Assembly (NCBI GenBank): GCA_028829895.1
Contig: CM054182.1
Span: forward strand, 4,496,501 to 4,560,500
Length of the DNA: 64,000 nt
Direction of reading: 5' to 3'
DNA from: Sinotaia quadrata
Taxonomy: Eukaryota > Mollusca > Gastropoda > Architaenioglossa > Viviparidae
The notes under the pieces were generated by a model, which ran no database searches, had not been told where the DNA came from, and saw only the letters and a list, made by a program, of their open reading frames with translations. Positions within the stretch are counted from its first letter, which is position 1, and each line of letters opens with the position of its first letter. This document shows positions 42,859 through 55,896 of this stretch, piece after piece. The position numbers and the translations under genes are program-made.

Positions 42859-45800
42859 TTAGAATTCTGTTGGCTCCAGTGGTCCACCCTTGGGCACTAC
42901 CCTGACCAAGATAGGCAACTGCTTCAACTGAATTTCCCTTGCTTCCACAAGAACATTCTAAAAATTAAAAATACAAATAATTATTATCCAAAATATTAAT
43001 ACACATTGGTCTTAAACAGACACATGTATTGTTCAATAAAATATTTTAAAAATACATTAGTACTGAATATTAAACTTATAAAAGAAAGTTCTGCTGATAA
43101 ACATCTTGGACAGAGGTCAACATGCAACATAAATTTTAAAAGAATAAAGACCAACAAGTCAGACAAAAACTAAATCAAATTTTATTTTTACCAAGATCAT
43201 ACACTAAGTACAAAAGATAATTTGTGAAATGATACACAAGAACAGTGCATGCATGGCTTGAGTGACATGTCCATTGTAGCAATTACTGATAGTGACTGCC
43301 TCATGCAAGTGATTAATAAGTTTTAGATCTTCCATTTTGCAACTTTTCAACTAAAGCAACTAATTATTATATCTTTGACATATTAAATTAAATTCTATAG
43401 CACAAGACAAGGTGCCTACTGATCCTTTAATATATACAATAAAAATGTAAAATAAATGACTAAGAATATGCCTGACCATTCTGACATTCAGGGTGAGGGG
43501 TAGAAGGATATGGACAGGGGATAAGATCATTTACACACACATATTTTAAGATATTGCTACTGAAATGAGTTCACAATTAATAGTAATACTCTAAACTATT
43601 TTGGCATAAGTTGGAGTCTGTAGGAATACATTATGTAAGATCAGTACAATGACATATAAGCTATACAGACAAAGACAGCATGCACTTTTTAAACTGGCAA
43701 AAAGACAGCATGCACTTTTTAAACTGGCAAAAACTTTATCTTCAAAGAGATTCAGTGAATTGGGGCTCAATGAAGAGTCACCAAAAAAGTATTTATTCTT
43801 CAATGACAATTGTCATATTTGCCCTACTTCAAAACTGACTTTTATTTCTACTTCACTGTCACTGTGTCGTATGAATGTTATACACACTGCAACACTCACT
43901 TTAAGCTATCTAATGTCACTTACAAGTGCCCACTGCTGATATAACAGTAAACTGCCCAATATCCTGCTGATGTATACTGCCTGACAATAACTTTTATACA
44001 CATCTGGTTACATGAAGGAAAAATACATACAAAATAAAAAAATGTATAAACTTGATTCTTAAAAATCTGCTAACAAACCTTTTTAGGATCCTGGATAAAG
44101 TCAAATTCTTCCATTACTTCATCCATGAAAGAAGTAGAACAAAAAATCTGTAAAGATCCAATTATCGAATATAGCAATGATGCTGAATATGAATGTTTTC
44201 AAATACATGTAACATCAACCTACCTAACCACCCTCTCTGTTTCTGTTTGCAAGCTTATATTCTGTACAACTGAACACTTTCTTATATAGTGAATGTAGTT
44301 CTTAATGTATGCTATACACTTAGAACATCAGATAGCATTTAGATCTTTTTATTTTAGAATCATTTATATATGTACCTGATGTAAATCTATTTATATTATC
44401 AAAGTAACAGTTAATGCTGATTTGAGAAGGATATCTCAAAATGTTATCTGGATAAATTGTCATGGAGGGTAATGTATTTTAAAACTTTGGGTGTGACTTG
44501 AGGTTAAAAAAAATGACAGAGTAGATGGTAATTACCATAAACAATATATATTTTTTTCATATCATGTTATTTAATACATTTGATTCATGACAACAGATAA
44601 TATGAAATAATATTTGATCTTTACAGTTAAATTATTATTCTATTAATAACAGATGTTTTGTCACTTAGGCATTTAAGCATACCTGTAAATAGGGTCCTGA
44701 ACATTTGATTGGTTCTTCTGCAGTCACCATCACATTGTCTTGTGTGGCTAATTCTGGAGGTACAAAATGGATAGCTTGACCCTCAGCATTGTGAAAGATA
44801 AAAAATCGACCCTTGCAAAGACGACCTCTATGGAAAAGAAATAATTAGGATTTTTAATGATGATATCAATTGAGCTTCATAATGAAAGATAAAAGTTATT
44901 ATCTAAGGTATAAATTATTCATTTTCACAAAATAATTTATAAATATGAAAATGAGTAATTTATACCTTAGATAATAACTTTTATCAGTATGAGATGGGAC
45001 AAGTTGTGCATGTTTACAAACACTTTTTTGTATCCCTCCTTTCCTTCTTCATTCACTGACCAACAAATGTATTACTAACTGGTTGATAAAACTACTGACA
45101 TGAACAGTCACACCAGCTATCTATGGAACTGTCTGGCAAGTAAATTATTTGAATACATTCTTAACAGGTGTCCAAGTTTGGTAAACAAGGTAAAAAAAAC
45201 AACTAAATATAGAGTTTTAATTGAGCATAAAGACAAAGAAAAAGATGAATTTATCTTGCTTAAAAAGTGGACTTTCTATTTGTAATGTTCCCATTTGTAA
45301 TGTTCAGTTATTCATTACCCTTATCTAATCATTGGTTGAAACATAATGAAATGATTTAATAGTTAATTTATGTGTCAAGCATTCACACTTGTTTGTGTTG
45401 ATAACTGAAAGGAAATATGTATCACTGTATGGTGAGACCATGTACACAAATTGAAATTATTAAAAAAGAACATCTACCAACAGGATTGTACAAGCATAGT
45501 GTAAAGTTTTTAAATGCATTTTTATCTTACTTGATGATAAGTGGAAGAAGTTCAGCAGCTTCTACATCAAACAGCAATTGGATGGCATCCACAGTGACAA
45601 AAGTGGTTGGCTGCTCCTCTACTTCTTCTATTTCATCATCAGTTTTGCTTGCTTCAAGTCCATTCCATGTACTCTCTGCTCCAGCAGCAGCTGTTTTAGC
45701 ACTACTGGTATCTGTGGTCCTCAATGTATCTAAAGTACTGGGTTTTATATCTTGTGTTTTTTTTTCTGCTTCTTCATTATCAACCAGTTTTCCTTCTTTC

Positions 45801-48800
45801 AGAGTGGTATTTATTTCTTTAAAGATATCTGACTTTTCATCATCTTCAATTTTTTGCAATTCTTTATTTTCATTTTCTTTAATATCTGCACAAACAGACT
45901 CTGGGTTTACTAGGTCTCCCCTTCCTTTTAGATCTCCAGTTTTAAATTTCATGGCAGTCTCACCAGATGAAAAATTTTCTGACTCTCCACTTCCTCTTCT
46001 GTTTTGGACTGGATCTTTGAGCTTGAGATCTTCAGATTTTTCCTGTGATTCATTCCTAAAATAAATTTCAATGAATGATTTTAATCTGAATTTAAAAAAA
46101 AAATGCAGTGGGGAAAAAGAAAAATTCTTCACGCACCATATTCTTACAATATTTATCTGTCAGAATAAGTTTTTAAACTATTTTTGTTTAGATCAATTAT
46201 CTTGCTGACTTACACAAGGATGAGTTAACAGTTAAGGGAAAGGAAAAAACAAAAATAGAAAGTTCTGTAATTCAGCTAGGAGGTAGTAAATAAATATATC
46301 AACATTTGTTTCCTTTGATTGGCTGTTTACTATCACATTCAAATAATCAAGTATGTGAAAGTTTCTCTGAACAATGTGCCTTATCAAGTACCCAAATTGG
46401 GATATTTGACTTTCATACAAATTGCTAGAGAATGAGTGCTACTGACTGTGAATATGAAATACAACAGTGGAAATGTCTGACTATCAAAATCATAAGACCT
46501 TATATGTATGTCATTAAAATTTCTTATGTCACTAGGACAAAAATTATGGTCAACAGTTTCAGTTACTGATATGCAACTAGGTATATGTCTGGGACTAAGC
46601 TGAATATTAACATAAAAATTCAAAAGTAATACTACTCCATCCACCAAATTGCTTGCACTTCAAAGTTTGAAAGGGCCACCATGAGAACCTGATTTAATAC
46701 ACAGACAGAAATCAAAAGCCTATGAGTATCAGAGTTTATTTCTGTTTTGAATAAGCCACAAGGAAAAAGTAAACTGGTCTTACCCAAAGTTTGTTGGTTC
46801 ACAAGTAATACTATCAGATCAATTATCTCCAAACATTTTGATGTACAGGCATCCATTCAAAATGTTTTGTCCCACATTTTTTATTTTGACCAAAAATGAT
46901 TCGAAAGAAATGAAATTTAGTGTAAACAAATTTAGAACTTGCCCACCTTGGATAATCAAGTTTCATTAAATTTTAACAGATGGCATACAGCAATTCAGTT
47001 TTCAAAATGGTATCTGATATCAAAGAGCTATCATGAGGATGCTAATGCTATGGGATAAACTAGGTCATATTTATAAATATTTATAAAGACTTGACAATAG
47101 AAGTACTGTTGGAGATTGGGCAAAATGTACCAGAATGTCAGAAAGACAGAATGCCAGTGCTGGATGATAAAATGTGCAGCAGTCATCCAAGTTCAGCCAC
47201 GACAATCAACAACAGGCAAAATGTTGAAGAAAATTTTAGAAGGACTGACATCTTTTACAGAGAATTATCAGAATCAATAAAGGAACAAGTCTGTTCACGG
47301 TTTGTTTTATGACAGATGACACCAGAATACAAGATCCAGAGGAAGCACTTTGCTGCTGATTTGCTTGCTTGATATGAGATGGATGGCAATAAAATATCTT
47401 ATTATGAATAGTGAGGGGCTGAAAATAATATACATATTCACGATTTTAAAAAATGGCAATCCATGGAGTGGTATCACATGACTTTGCAATGCAGGAAGTT
47501 CAAGACAGCTCCTTCAACAGGAAAGGTGATCACAACTGTCTTCTCAGTCATGAAATGGTAAATTATGGGAAAAAGAATAATATTTTCTCAGGCATACAAT
47601 GCTATCCTGCAAAGACTCCAGAGGAACAAGTAGGATCAATGAGAGCAGAAACAAAAGATGTCTTTATTTTGCATGATGAAGCAAAAAAGCTTTGGTATGC
47701 AAACAAGAGAAGCCATCAGAAAACTAGATTAGAACGTATTGCTCCATCCACCATACAGGCTTAATTTGGCCACATAAGACTTTCAACTGTTTGGTTCAAT
47801 AAAGACTGCCATTTGTTGATAAAAATTTATGAAGGCAAAGGTATCATGGAGATGAAAATATGTTCCAATGACCCCAAAGGACTTTTACAAACAGGTGTTT
47901 CCAGATGAAAGAATGTCAAGAAACAGATAAAGGCCATGTAGTGCAAAATAGGTGTTTCATTATTCTTCAATTTCATCTCTTTCCGATTCATTTTAGACAG
48001 AAATAAAAACTACTGGGAAAAACTTTTATGAGACTTTCATATACAGCCATTTTTGTTACTGTTGTAGTAAGCATGGGCTAAATTTGATTTCCTCAAATGT
48101 TTGTTACAATTAATTTTTCTCAGCTCCAAGCATACTCACATGCATTTTACAGATATACATAATAATCTGACAAGAAAGAGATTTTATACTTTCGAAATTG
48201 GTAAAAACAAATAAAATCAAATCATATAGTATGAAATTAACAGATAGTTCAAGTGAAAGTTAACCTTACCTAACTAGTCTCATAAGAGGTGAGAGGTCAG
48301 AATTAACAAAATTTACAAAACTTTATCACTGAAATGCCCCACACTCCATACATATAAAGGGTAGGAAATGATAATCTCTTCTACAAAAATACTTAAAATG
48401 ATCAAGTGTTAACCAAATGCTCTAAATCTGGAACAGAACTTGTTCATGTTTATATGCCTCTCTAATAAATTGTTTAAACCAAGAGGCAATAAGTGATTGC
48501 AAATATCCCTTACATGCTGTAATTTTTTAAGGTCAATTTTCAAAGTCCTAACTGGCTCTCACAGAAAAGAGGCAGTCATTTCTAATGAATGACAAAGTGG
48601 AGATTATAACTGACTGATTAGCCTATTCTTTGCCAAGAAGAAGGATTTGTTGCTAACTTTCATAAATCATCACTAAGTATATTTTGCAGATCCTTGACAA
48701 AACATGAATTCTTATTCCACATAAAGATGCTAAACACCTACTAATTACTTTCTCTCAAGAGACTTTTGAACAATATTAACAAAATATGCATAGCTTTCAC

Positions 48801-51800
48801 TATTGCAGTTTTAAACACTATACAAGAGGGGTGGGGATTAATGCTCTTAATGATACATTCAAAAACATATCTAGCCTTGATGTTTTCAAGGTCATACACA
48901 GGAGATAAACAGCTGAAGATGTCAGGAAATAAAAAATAAGGAAATAATAAGCCTTACTATGACCTGGCAACCAATAAAAGAATAATACTGTTTTATCAAC
49001 CTTTCAAATATATGAAATGAAATGACAGCAAATCCCCTCTAAAGTATTAATTTCAGTGAAAAACATGATGTTGCTTTCTGTCAAGCACCATTTTTCATTG
49101 TTTTTTAATAATACAAAAAGCACAATTGTGTAATTCTTTTATGTACTTGATTATTTTATAACACCTTTAATGTTTTCAACTTTTTATCAACTTTGAAATT
49201 AATTACATGCCAAGAGTTTTCAAAATTTTAACTCCATTCTAAAAGGATTAACTAGTCTGTAAACCAAAATCTGCTTATGTAAAATCAGACAGTAAATGCA
49301 CAAATTTCAAAAGTCATACGTGTTTCCATCATGGAGATTCTGCCAAGCACATAAAGCTGTAACATGGCCAAGATTTGATCCATCTTTTTCAATGCCTTCT
49401 GTAACCAGCTGAACAAGGACCGGATCTCGATCAAAGATAGATTTGTCTCGAGTCATGTCCGTGATATAATAAGGTCCAACCCTTCACAAAAAAAATAATA
49501 AATATGTAATAAAAAATGTTTAGCACTTGACCTAAAGAAACACAATTACATCTCAAGTTCATGTTATCTTAAAGAAGTAATAAACATCTATGCTAGCAGG
49601 ATATTTATGGTATGCTGTAGTGTGACACCTCTCCGGGCACCCTACATTTGTTATGATTATTATTATTTACTAATTACAAACATACAACTAATTACAACGT
49701 TACTGAGAATCTTAATTTATAGTTATTAATAATTCTTCCACAAGACCAATATGTCTCTCACTTGGCAGATTATAAAGGTGTCGTAAAACTCTACAGTTAA
49801 TAATAAGACAGACGTTTTACTGTTGCATAATGTTCTGCTGGAGGTAACTTCCTACTAAAGGAGTAATAAAAATCTGTCTTTTATTAATACTTAATGAATC
49901 CCCATTAACTCACTATTACTCCAACATAATGTTTTAATATATGTGCAAGAAGATTAATAAACTTAACAATAAATTTATTGAATCAACAATCAAATATACA
50001 ATAAATGAATATAATCAAAACAGTATTGACATTATTTATATCACTTCACAACAATGTTTGATTAAAAGTTAGACACTCATTCAGTTATCCTAGCATTGAC
50101 ATCAGCAGTGAAATTAACATACATAAATATATCTATCTATCTATATATATGTATGTATGTATCTATCTATCTATCAAGTTCATAGATATAATTCATTATA
50201 GAAATGAGAGTGGAGTTTCAGAGAGATCATTATAGTCAATGTACTTAACCTTTTCAATGATGGCAGTTGTTGCTGACACGTGTTCATAATCATGCAGTTT
50301 GCAACAAGTCACTGTATTTCTTATTTAGGTGACGGTCCAACATACCCCTTCTAGGCACATTACACAACTGTTCCAGAATCTTCGGTGCACTCTCCAAGCA
50401 CACAGTGGAGAACCATCCAGAACATCGTATGTGCTATCGAATACAACAGGAAGAATGTTCCTGAATCTTCATGTGCGCTACTCAGCACACCACAAGGAAT
50501 GTTCAAGATACTTTCATGAAACCTTGAGACAAATTTAAGCCTCAATTTTCACCGTATTGACTCTTGACTTCAAGCAGAAAGGTTTTGACAACTTTCAAGA
50601 AGGCACCTTCTGTACTTTGATAATAATTGAGGTAGAAAATAACATTTTAAAAAATGAATAAAAACATTAACCCGAATAGGAACACTATTCTTTCAAGCTT
50701 ATACTCACAATGGATCTTTTGCCAGTAGTTCTAAAATTCCTGCACCTTTCCATCTTTGAGCAGATTTTACTTCTTCTTCTGTCACACCAACAATCTATGA
50801 AAACCATGACTTGAGAATAAGACTATACTTCACAGATACTCTTAGATCTTAACTATCATATATGTACTTAAATAATAAAGAAGTCTATATTCATAAATCT
50901 TTAATAAGTAACAAACAAGATTTAACAACAGAGTTAGCTCATATTTTGGCATGCCTAACTTGTATCAAGGAATAACATTATAAAACAAGAAAAACATTGT
51001 TTTTAAGACTGAATGACCTAAGTATTAAAAAAATATTTTAAAAAAGAATAGATGTAATAAATAAATAATGTTTTTAATTTATCTATTCTGACAATGATCT
51101 TTTAAAAAAGGACAGTATTTCAAAGATGTGAACTAATTTTGTTTGTTCTTATTGATGAAAAACAAATAATGGTTGAACTACACACAAAAATAATTGCATT
51201 ATTCTGCTTAATCATCATCATTATGCATAATCATAGAGTCTTTGCAGGGTAGTGATGTATGTTCTAGAATTTTTTGTTGTTCCTCTTTCCATAATTTCAA
51301 TCAAAATTGCTCTTTACATATCCCAAAAGATAGCTTTTATCATTTCCTCAAAATGAAAAATAATAAATAAACCATGAACAAACTTTTGAATATCTTATTT
51401 GCCTATTATATTCACACTTCCTTCACTGTAACCAATATTCACTAAACATCATATATTGTTAGTGAGGTAATGATCCCTCCAAATTATTTCATCAATGTAT
51501 TTCAGATGTCAAGGTCAAACTTAGGTAGCCACTGCATAATTTATCTTTTAAGTTGGCATTCCCTCTTTCTGCCAATCTCATGTTTTGCCCAGCATCTAAA
51601 CATGCTTCTGTCAACAGAGCAGCCTCCATAAACATTTACTTTTAAACATTTTTGAATATTTCCCATTGTTTCATTCTCAGCCACTAGGAAGTCAATAATT
51701 CTCTGTGGTGCAAGATAGTTCTCCGTGGTACAATTCTCTGTCAAATGCCATTTTCAAGGTGGAATTTAATAAAATTTATTATTCATGGTGGAAAAGTTCA

Positions 51801-54800
51801 AAATAAATTTCAACTATTTTCAATCAAATTTGGCAGAGAGAAAAAATTTGTTGAGTGACCATGGATGCCTCCTTTTTTTTCAGAAACAAACCAAACACTA
51901 ATTATTGTAAAACTGGTTTCTTAATCAAATAAATTTCTCACTGTGAACTTTAATCTCTGTCTCTATGAGTAGAGACATTTCTATTAACTTAAAGTTTGCA
52001 GACTTCTATAAGACAAAAGAAAATTAGAAAAAATTAGTCTGTCTAAAGATAGACTCTGGGAGAAAATACAATTATACAAAATATAATAAATATAGTATTG
52101 ATATTATTTAAAACACTAATCACCTAATAATGTTATTTTGTATAAGTTACCTGTCTGAACTGTGCTATACCATAAGGTGTATCTATGTCCAGAAGTTGTG
52201 GCTCCCCGGCCACTAACATATGCTGGATGCGAGAATTCTCTGAGCCATCTAAAGGCTGATGCCAAGGAATGTGATCTCCTACATGGAGAACATTTCCTAC
52301 ATAGAAAGAAGAATAAAACAACTAATATTATGTGCCAGAACTGTCAAAAAGTAAAATAATAATTAAGTGAATTTATAATTCTAATGTCTTTATTATATTT
52401 CTAATTGCTATACTATCATTTAATATTATATTTCTAATAGCTATACTATCAGGGTGCACATCAACAATGTAAGAGATTGTTTCAGTTGGAAAAATTCTTA
52501 TGATAGGGATCAGGGCTTCACATGCAAGACATATATCTTGGACTTCATGATCAATAAGCTCAAATTAGTGGCAAAAAAATAATTGTTCTTAATAAGTTAA
52601 ACTGTATATCAGAGGCAAATAATAATACCATTAATGAAATATATGATACATTATACAGAACTTTGACATAGATATCACCGATTACTGGCATCTGACTTTT
52701 GCAATAGAGGTATGCATGAGGATATATGATGCTTGTATAACCTGGGGCACTCCACTACCATCATTTATTGGCATTTTGAACTTTGCAATCACTAGTTTGA
52801 TATGCCACAGTTTCAAATATAATGACAAGTCAGTCCTAGTGGGGTGTTCTATGTGATGGACTGCACAAGCTATATGATCCCAAAATATATGAATAACTAA
52901 AGGTTCATCATATATAATCATTTAACTTCATAATGTTATTAAATCACAAAATATTCATCTCATGTTCTAATTATTAGTGAATTACTATGCAAGTGACTTC
53001 AAAACTATGCATTAAATTAATGATTTTTTTTCACTATGATAACTGCACAATACATGAAATATTCCATTAAATAATTTTAAAAATGCATTCTTCTTATCTA
53101 AATGTAATTTTAAAAACAGCTATTTAAAATATAATTTAAATTCATTTATTGGTATATCTTACAGCTGATTCTGACTTAATTTACTTCCTTTGGTGTTGTT
53201 TTACATATTGAGTTGTAGAGAGTAATCACTATCTGTTACAGCAAGTGTTTATGTCCTAAATTCCAAATTGTTACTCACATGGCAATTTTCAATGGTGGCA
53301 TTTGCTATTGAGGTCATAACTAAAACCACGTTGAATAGTAAACAACCCAGCTGAAATATTATCATGCTAATCATCAATGCACAAGTAGAGGTAGCATAGT
53401 TTAGACAAAATCTCAAATAAATTCTCTCTCTTCCCCCACCCCCCAAAACTTCATGGCTATTATGTGGTATGTAAGGATTCATAGCAAAACATCTGAATGA
53501 AGCACAAAAATACCCCCACCCCCACCCCCCGCTTCTACTATGATCACCTAGTGCTAGTGTAGCTGGAACTGTGCCCCTGCCATTTTTCTGTCTATTTATT
53601 GATTATTGTGATTTTTAGATTAGATTTTATATGGTTATATTTGTAAATTTACAAAGCAAATTTACCACTTTCAAAAATAAGGGATCTGGCCCTTATTTTA
53701 AAAGAATACAAGGGAAAGAACTTATTAGTAATACTGCCTGTTTCATTACATTATATAATTTCATAATTTATAATGCACAAAATAATATGAGGATCAATCT
53801 CACCTGTGTGAAAAACATAAGCAGCTAGTTTATTCAACAATGTAGTTGGCCACATTGGTGGACTCTGCTCTTCTTCCATTTTTTTAAGTCGAAATGTTAA
53901 TTCAAAACCAAATCCACTTGGCATATCTCTTCCAGTGAAACTGAACAAAGTACATATTGTGTCAACAATTCATTCAAATGAACAAATACATTTCTACATA
54001 ATTATTTAATATACTTTCATATTACTATAATTTATTTTTCCTTAAGTAAAACAATAAAGTATTTTCATTAACAGGTAAGAAACATTTTGTTCATTCTACT
54101 AATGTAACAGTTACTGAGGACATATATTAAAGGGGAGAAATTATGTATTTATATTTGCTAAGTGAAAAGATCACATCTCAGTTAAATTAGTATAAATATA
54201 GCACTATGACATTGACAGATTACATATTATGGATCATATAAAAGCTATAATGAACAAAACCATGCACAATTTCTTAGTAAGATAACATCTCAGCTAATGA
54301 CACTGATGGATGACATACAACATGAGATCATATAAAAGCTATCATGAACAAAACCATGCACAATTTCTTAGTAAGATAACATCTCAGCTAATGACACTGA
54401 TGGATGACATACAACATGAGATCATATAAAAGCTATCATGAACAAAGTTATGCAAAATTTCTTAGTAAAATAAAGGCAAAAAAAAAAAAAATCAAACTTT
54501 TAAAAACACCTATTTCACTAATTTCAGTATTTGCTATCTATAAAACTATATTTTCATATTAAAGGAAATAACCTTCAAGAATCAGACACTTTAAAAAATC
54601 TTTTAACTTACAAGTTACATGCATTATTCATATTTTTTGTAATCAACATAAAAAAGCTAACAATAATATTAACCAATACAATCTACTGGCAAATAGTGTT
54701 TACACATATTTGACTGAATAATTAAATTTTTCTTTCATAAACATATTCTTATACCTGTGTACTCTATCATCGCCATGCAGATCGGTGAAACCATATGTAA

Positions 54801-55829
54801 CATAGTGCCAGTGTGGAGGCACTCCCAGCTTCTCATCCCCCTTATTAATATACATGCTAATGTAGTCAAGTGGGTGTGGTCCTCCCAACCTAAAAGAGTA
54901 TTTTTAAAACTAATACATAATTCTTGGAATGTACAAAAGTTCTTAAGATATCATTACAAAAACACACTCACAAAAAAGGCCAAAAGTTAATAAGAATAAT
55001 GTTGATTGCTTAATAAAACACCTTCATTTATAAAAGCTCTAAGAACTTTACAATAATTACATTTCAATAAACAAGGTTTTTAATATAAACTACTTAAAAA
55101 TATAAAAAAAACTAAAGATAATATAAGAAAAGAAAATGATGAAAATCTATAACTCTTGACTAAGTTTTAAAACAGTGACTAAATATCTGGAAAACACCAC
55201 ATGGGGGAAAAAAATGTGCTTTGATAAACATTAAGAGAAGACAGTAGAAAATAGGAGGGCTAGAGAGAGTTTGCAGTATTGGAGTTTAGAATGTTTATTT
55301 GCACTCTGGCTTATAAGCTTACTCAGTTTAATGAATGGTCTATTATGGTTGCAACAGGTTTGTCATGTTAGGGTGACAGAAAAATGACATTTACTGATTT
55401 AGTGGTTTACATGTCTGTTTATAGAAATTATTTTCTGTTGCAATACTGGCCACCAGAAGCATATATATAGCAACATCATAAAATATTTAACTTATCTAAA
55501 ATATTCTTTTTAAGGAAGTGGTTCCCAAACCTTCTCCGGTTCACAGCACCCTCAGTGTGTCACCCAATATCAGAAAACATTTTTTTAGTGTGGTTAGGTT
55601 AGGCAAATAAATAATCCCACAGAGCTCATGTGAGTTAGCCCTGGTACCCTGGCTCACACTCTCTGAGAAACAATGATCTAAATAATCAACTGGTCTTGAA
55701 TGTTTTGATATAATAATATTAATAAGAAGTCCAACTACACCTCAAATAAATATAAATATTTTTTAAAAAGTACTTTACTGGTAGGGAAGAGAGGACTACT
55801 CATGTATGCAGGCACGTGCACACACGCCA

Positions 55830-55896
<67 letters not shown>

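Larger units (their letters stand above)
49620..50640 (+). repeat. dispersed repeat family, copy C, with HSE-like cluster
   Basis: 49650-49950 is the closest match to copy A and also aligns with copy B. The interval to about 50600 is CpG-richer than its flanks. It could be an LTR or a non-autonomous transposon: TG...CA-like boundaries can be drawn at about 49621 and 50530, but I found no target duplication there. It lies between SUFU exons 5 and 6. A TATC/TATG microsatellite interrupts it at 50129-50174. Confidence 0.6.

Noticed and set aside
45417..46064. Plus-strand frame of 215 codons, Ser-rich
   Set aside because: It is antisense to SUFU exon 7. The minus-strand frame joins neighbouring SUFU exons in phase.
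52450..52470. CAGGGTGCACATCAAC, similar to the 37684 hAT terminus
   Set aside because: Match is short, with no opposite end or target duplication found.
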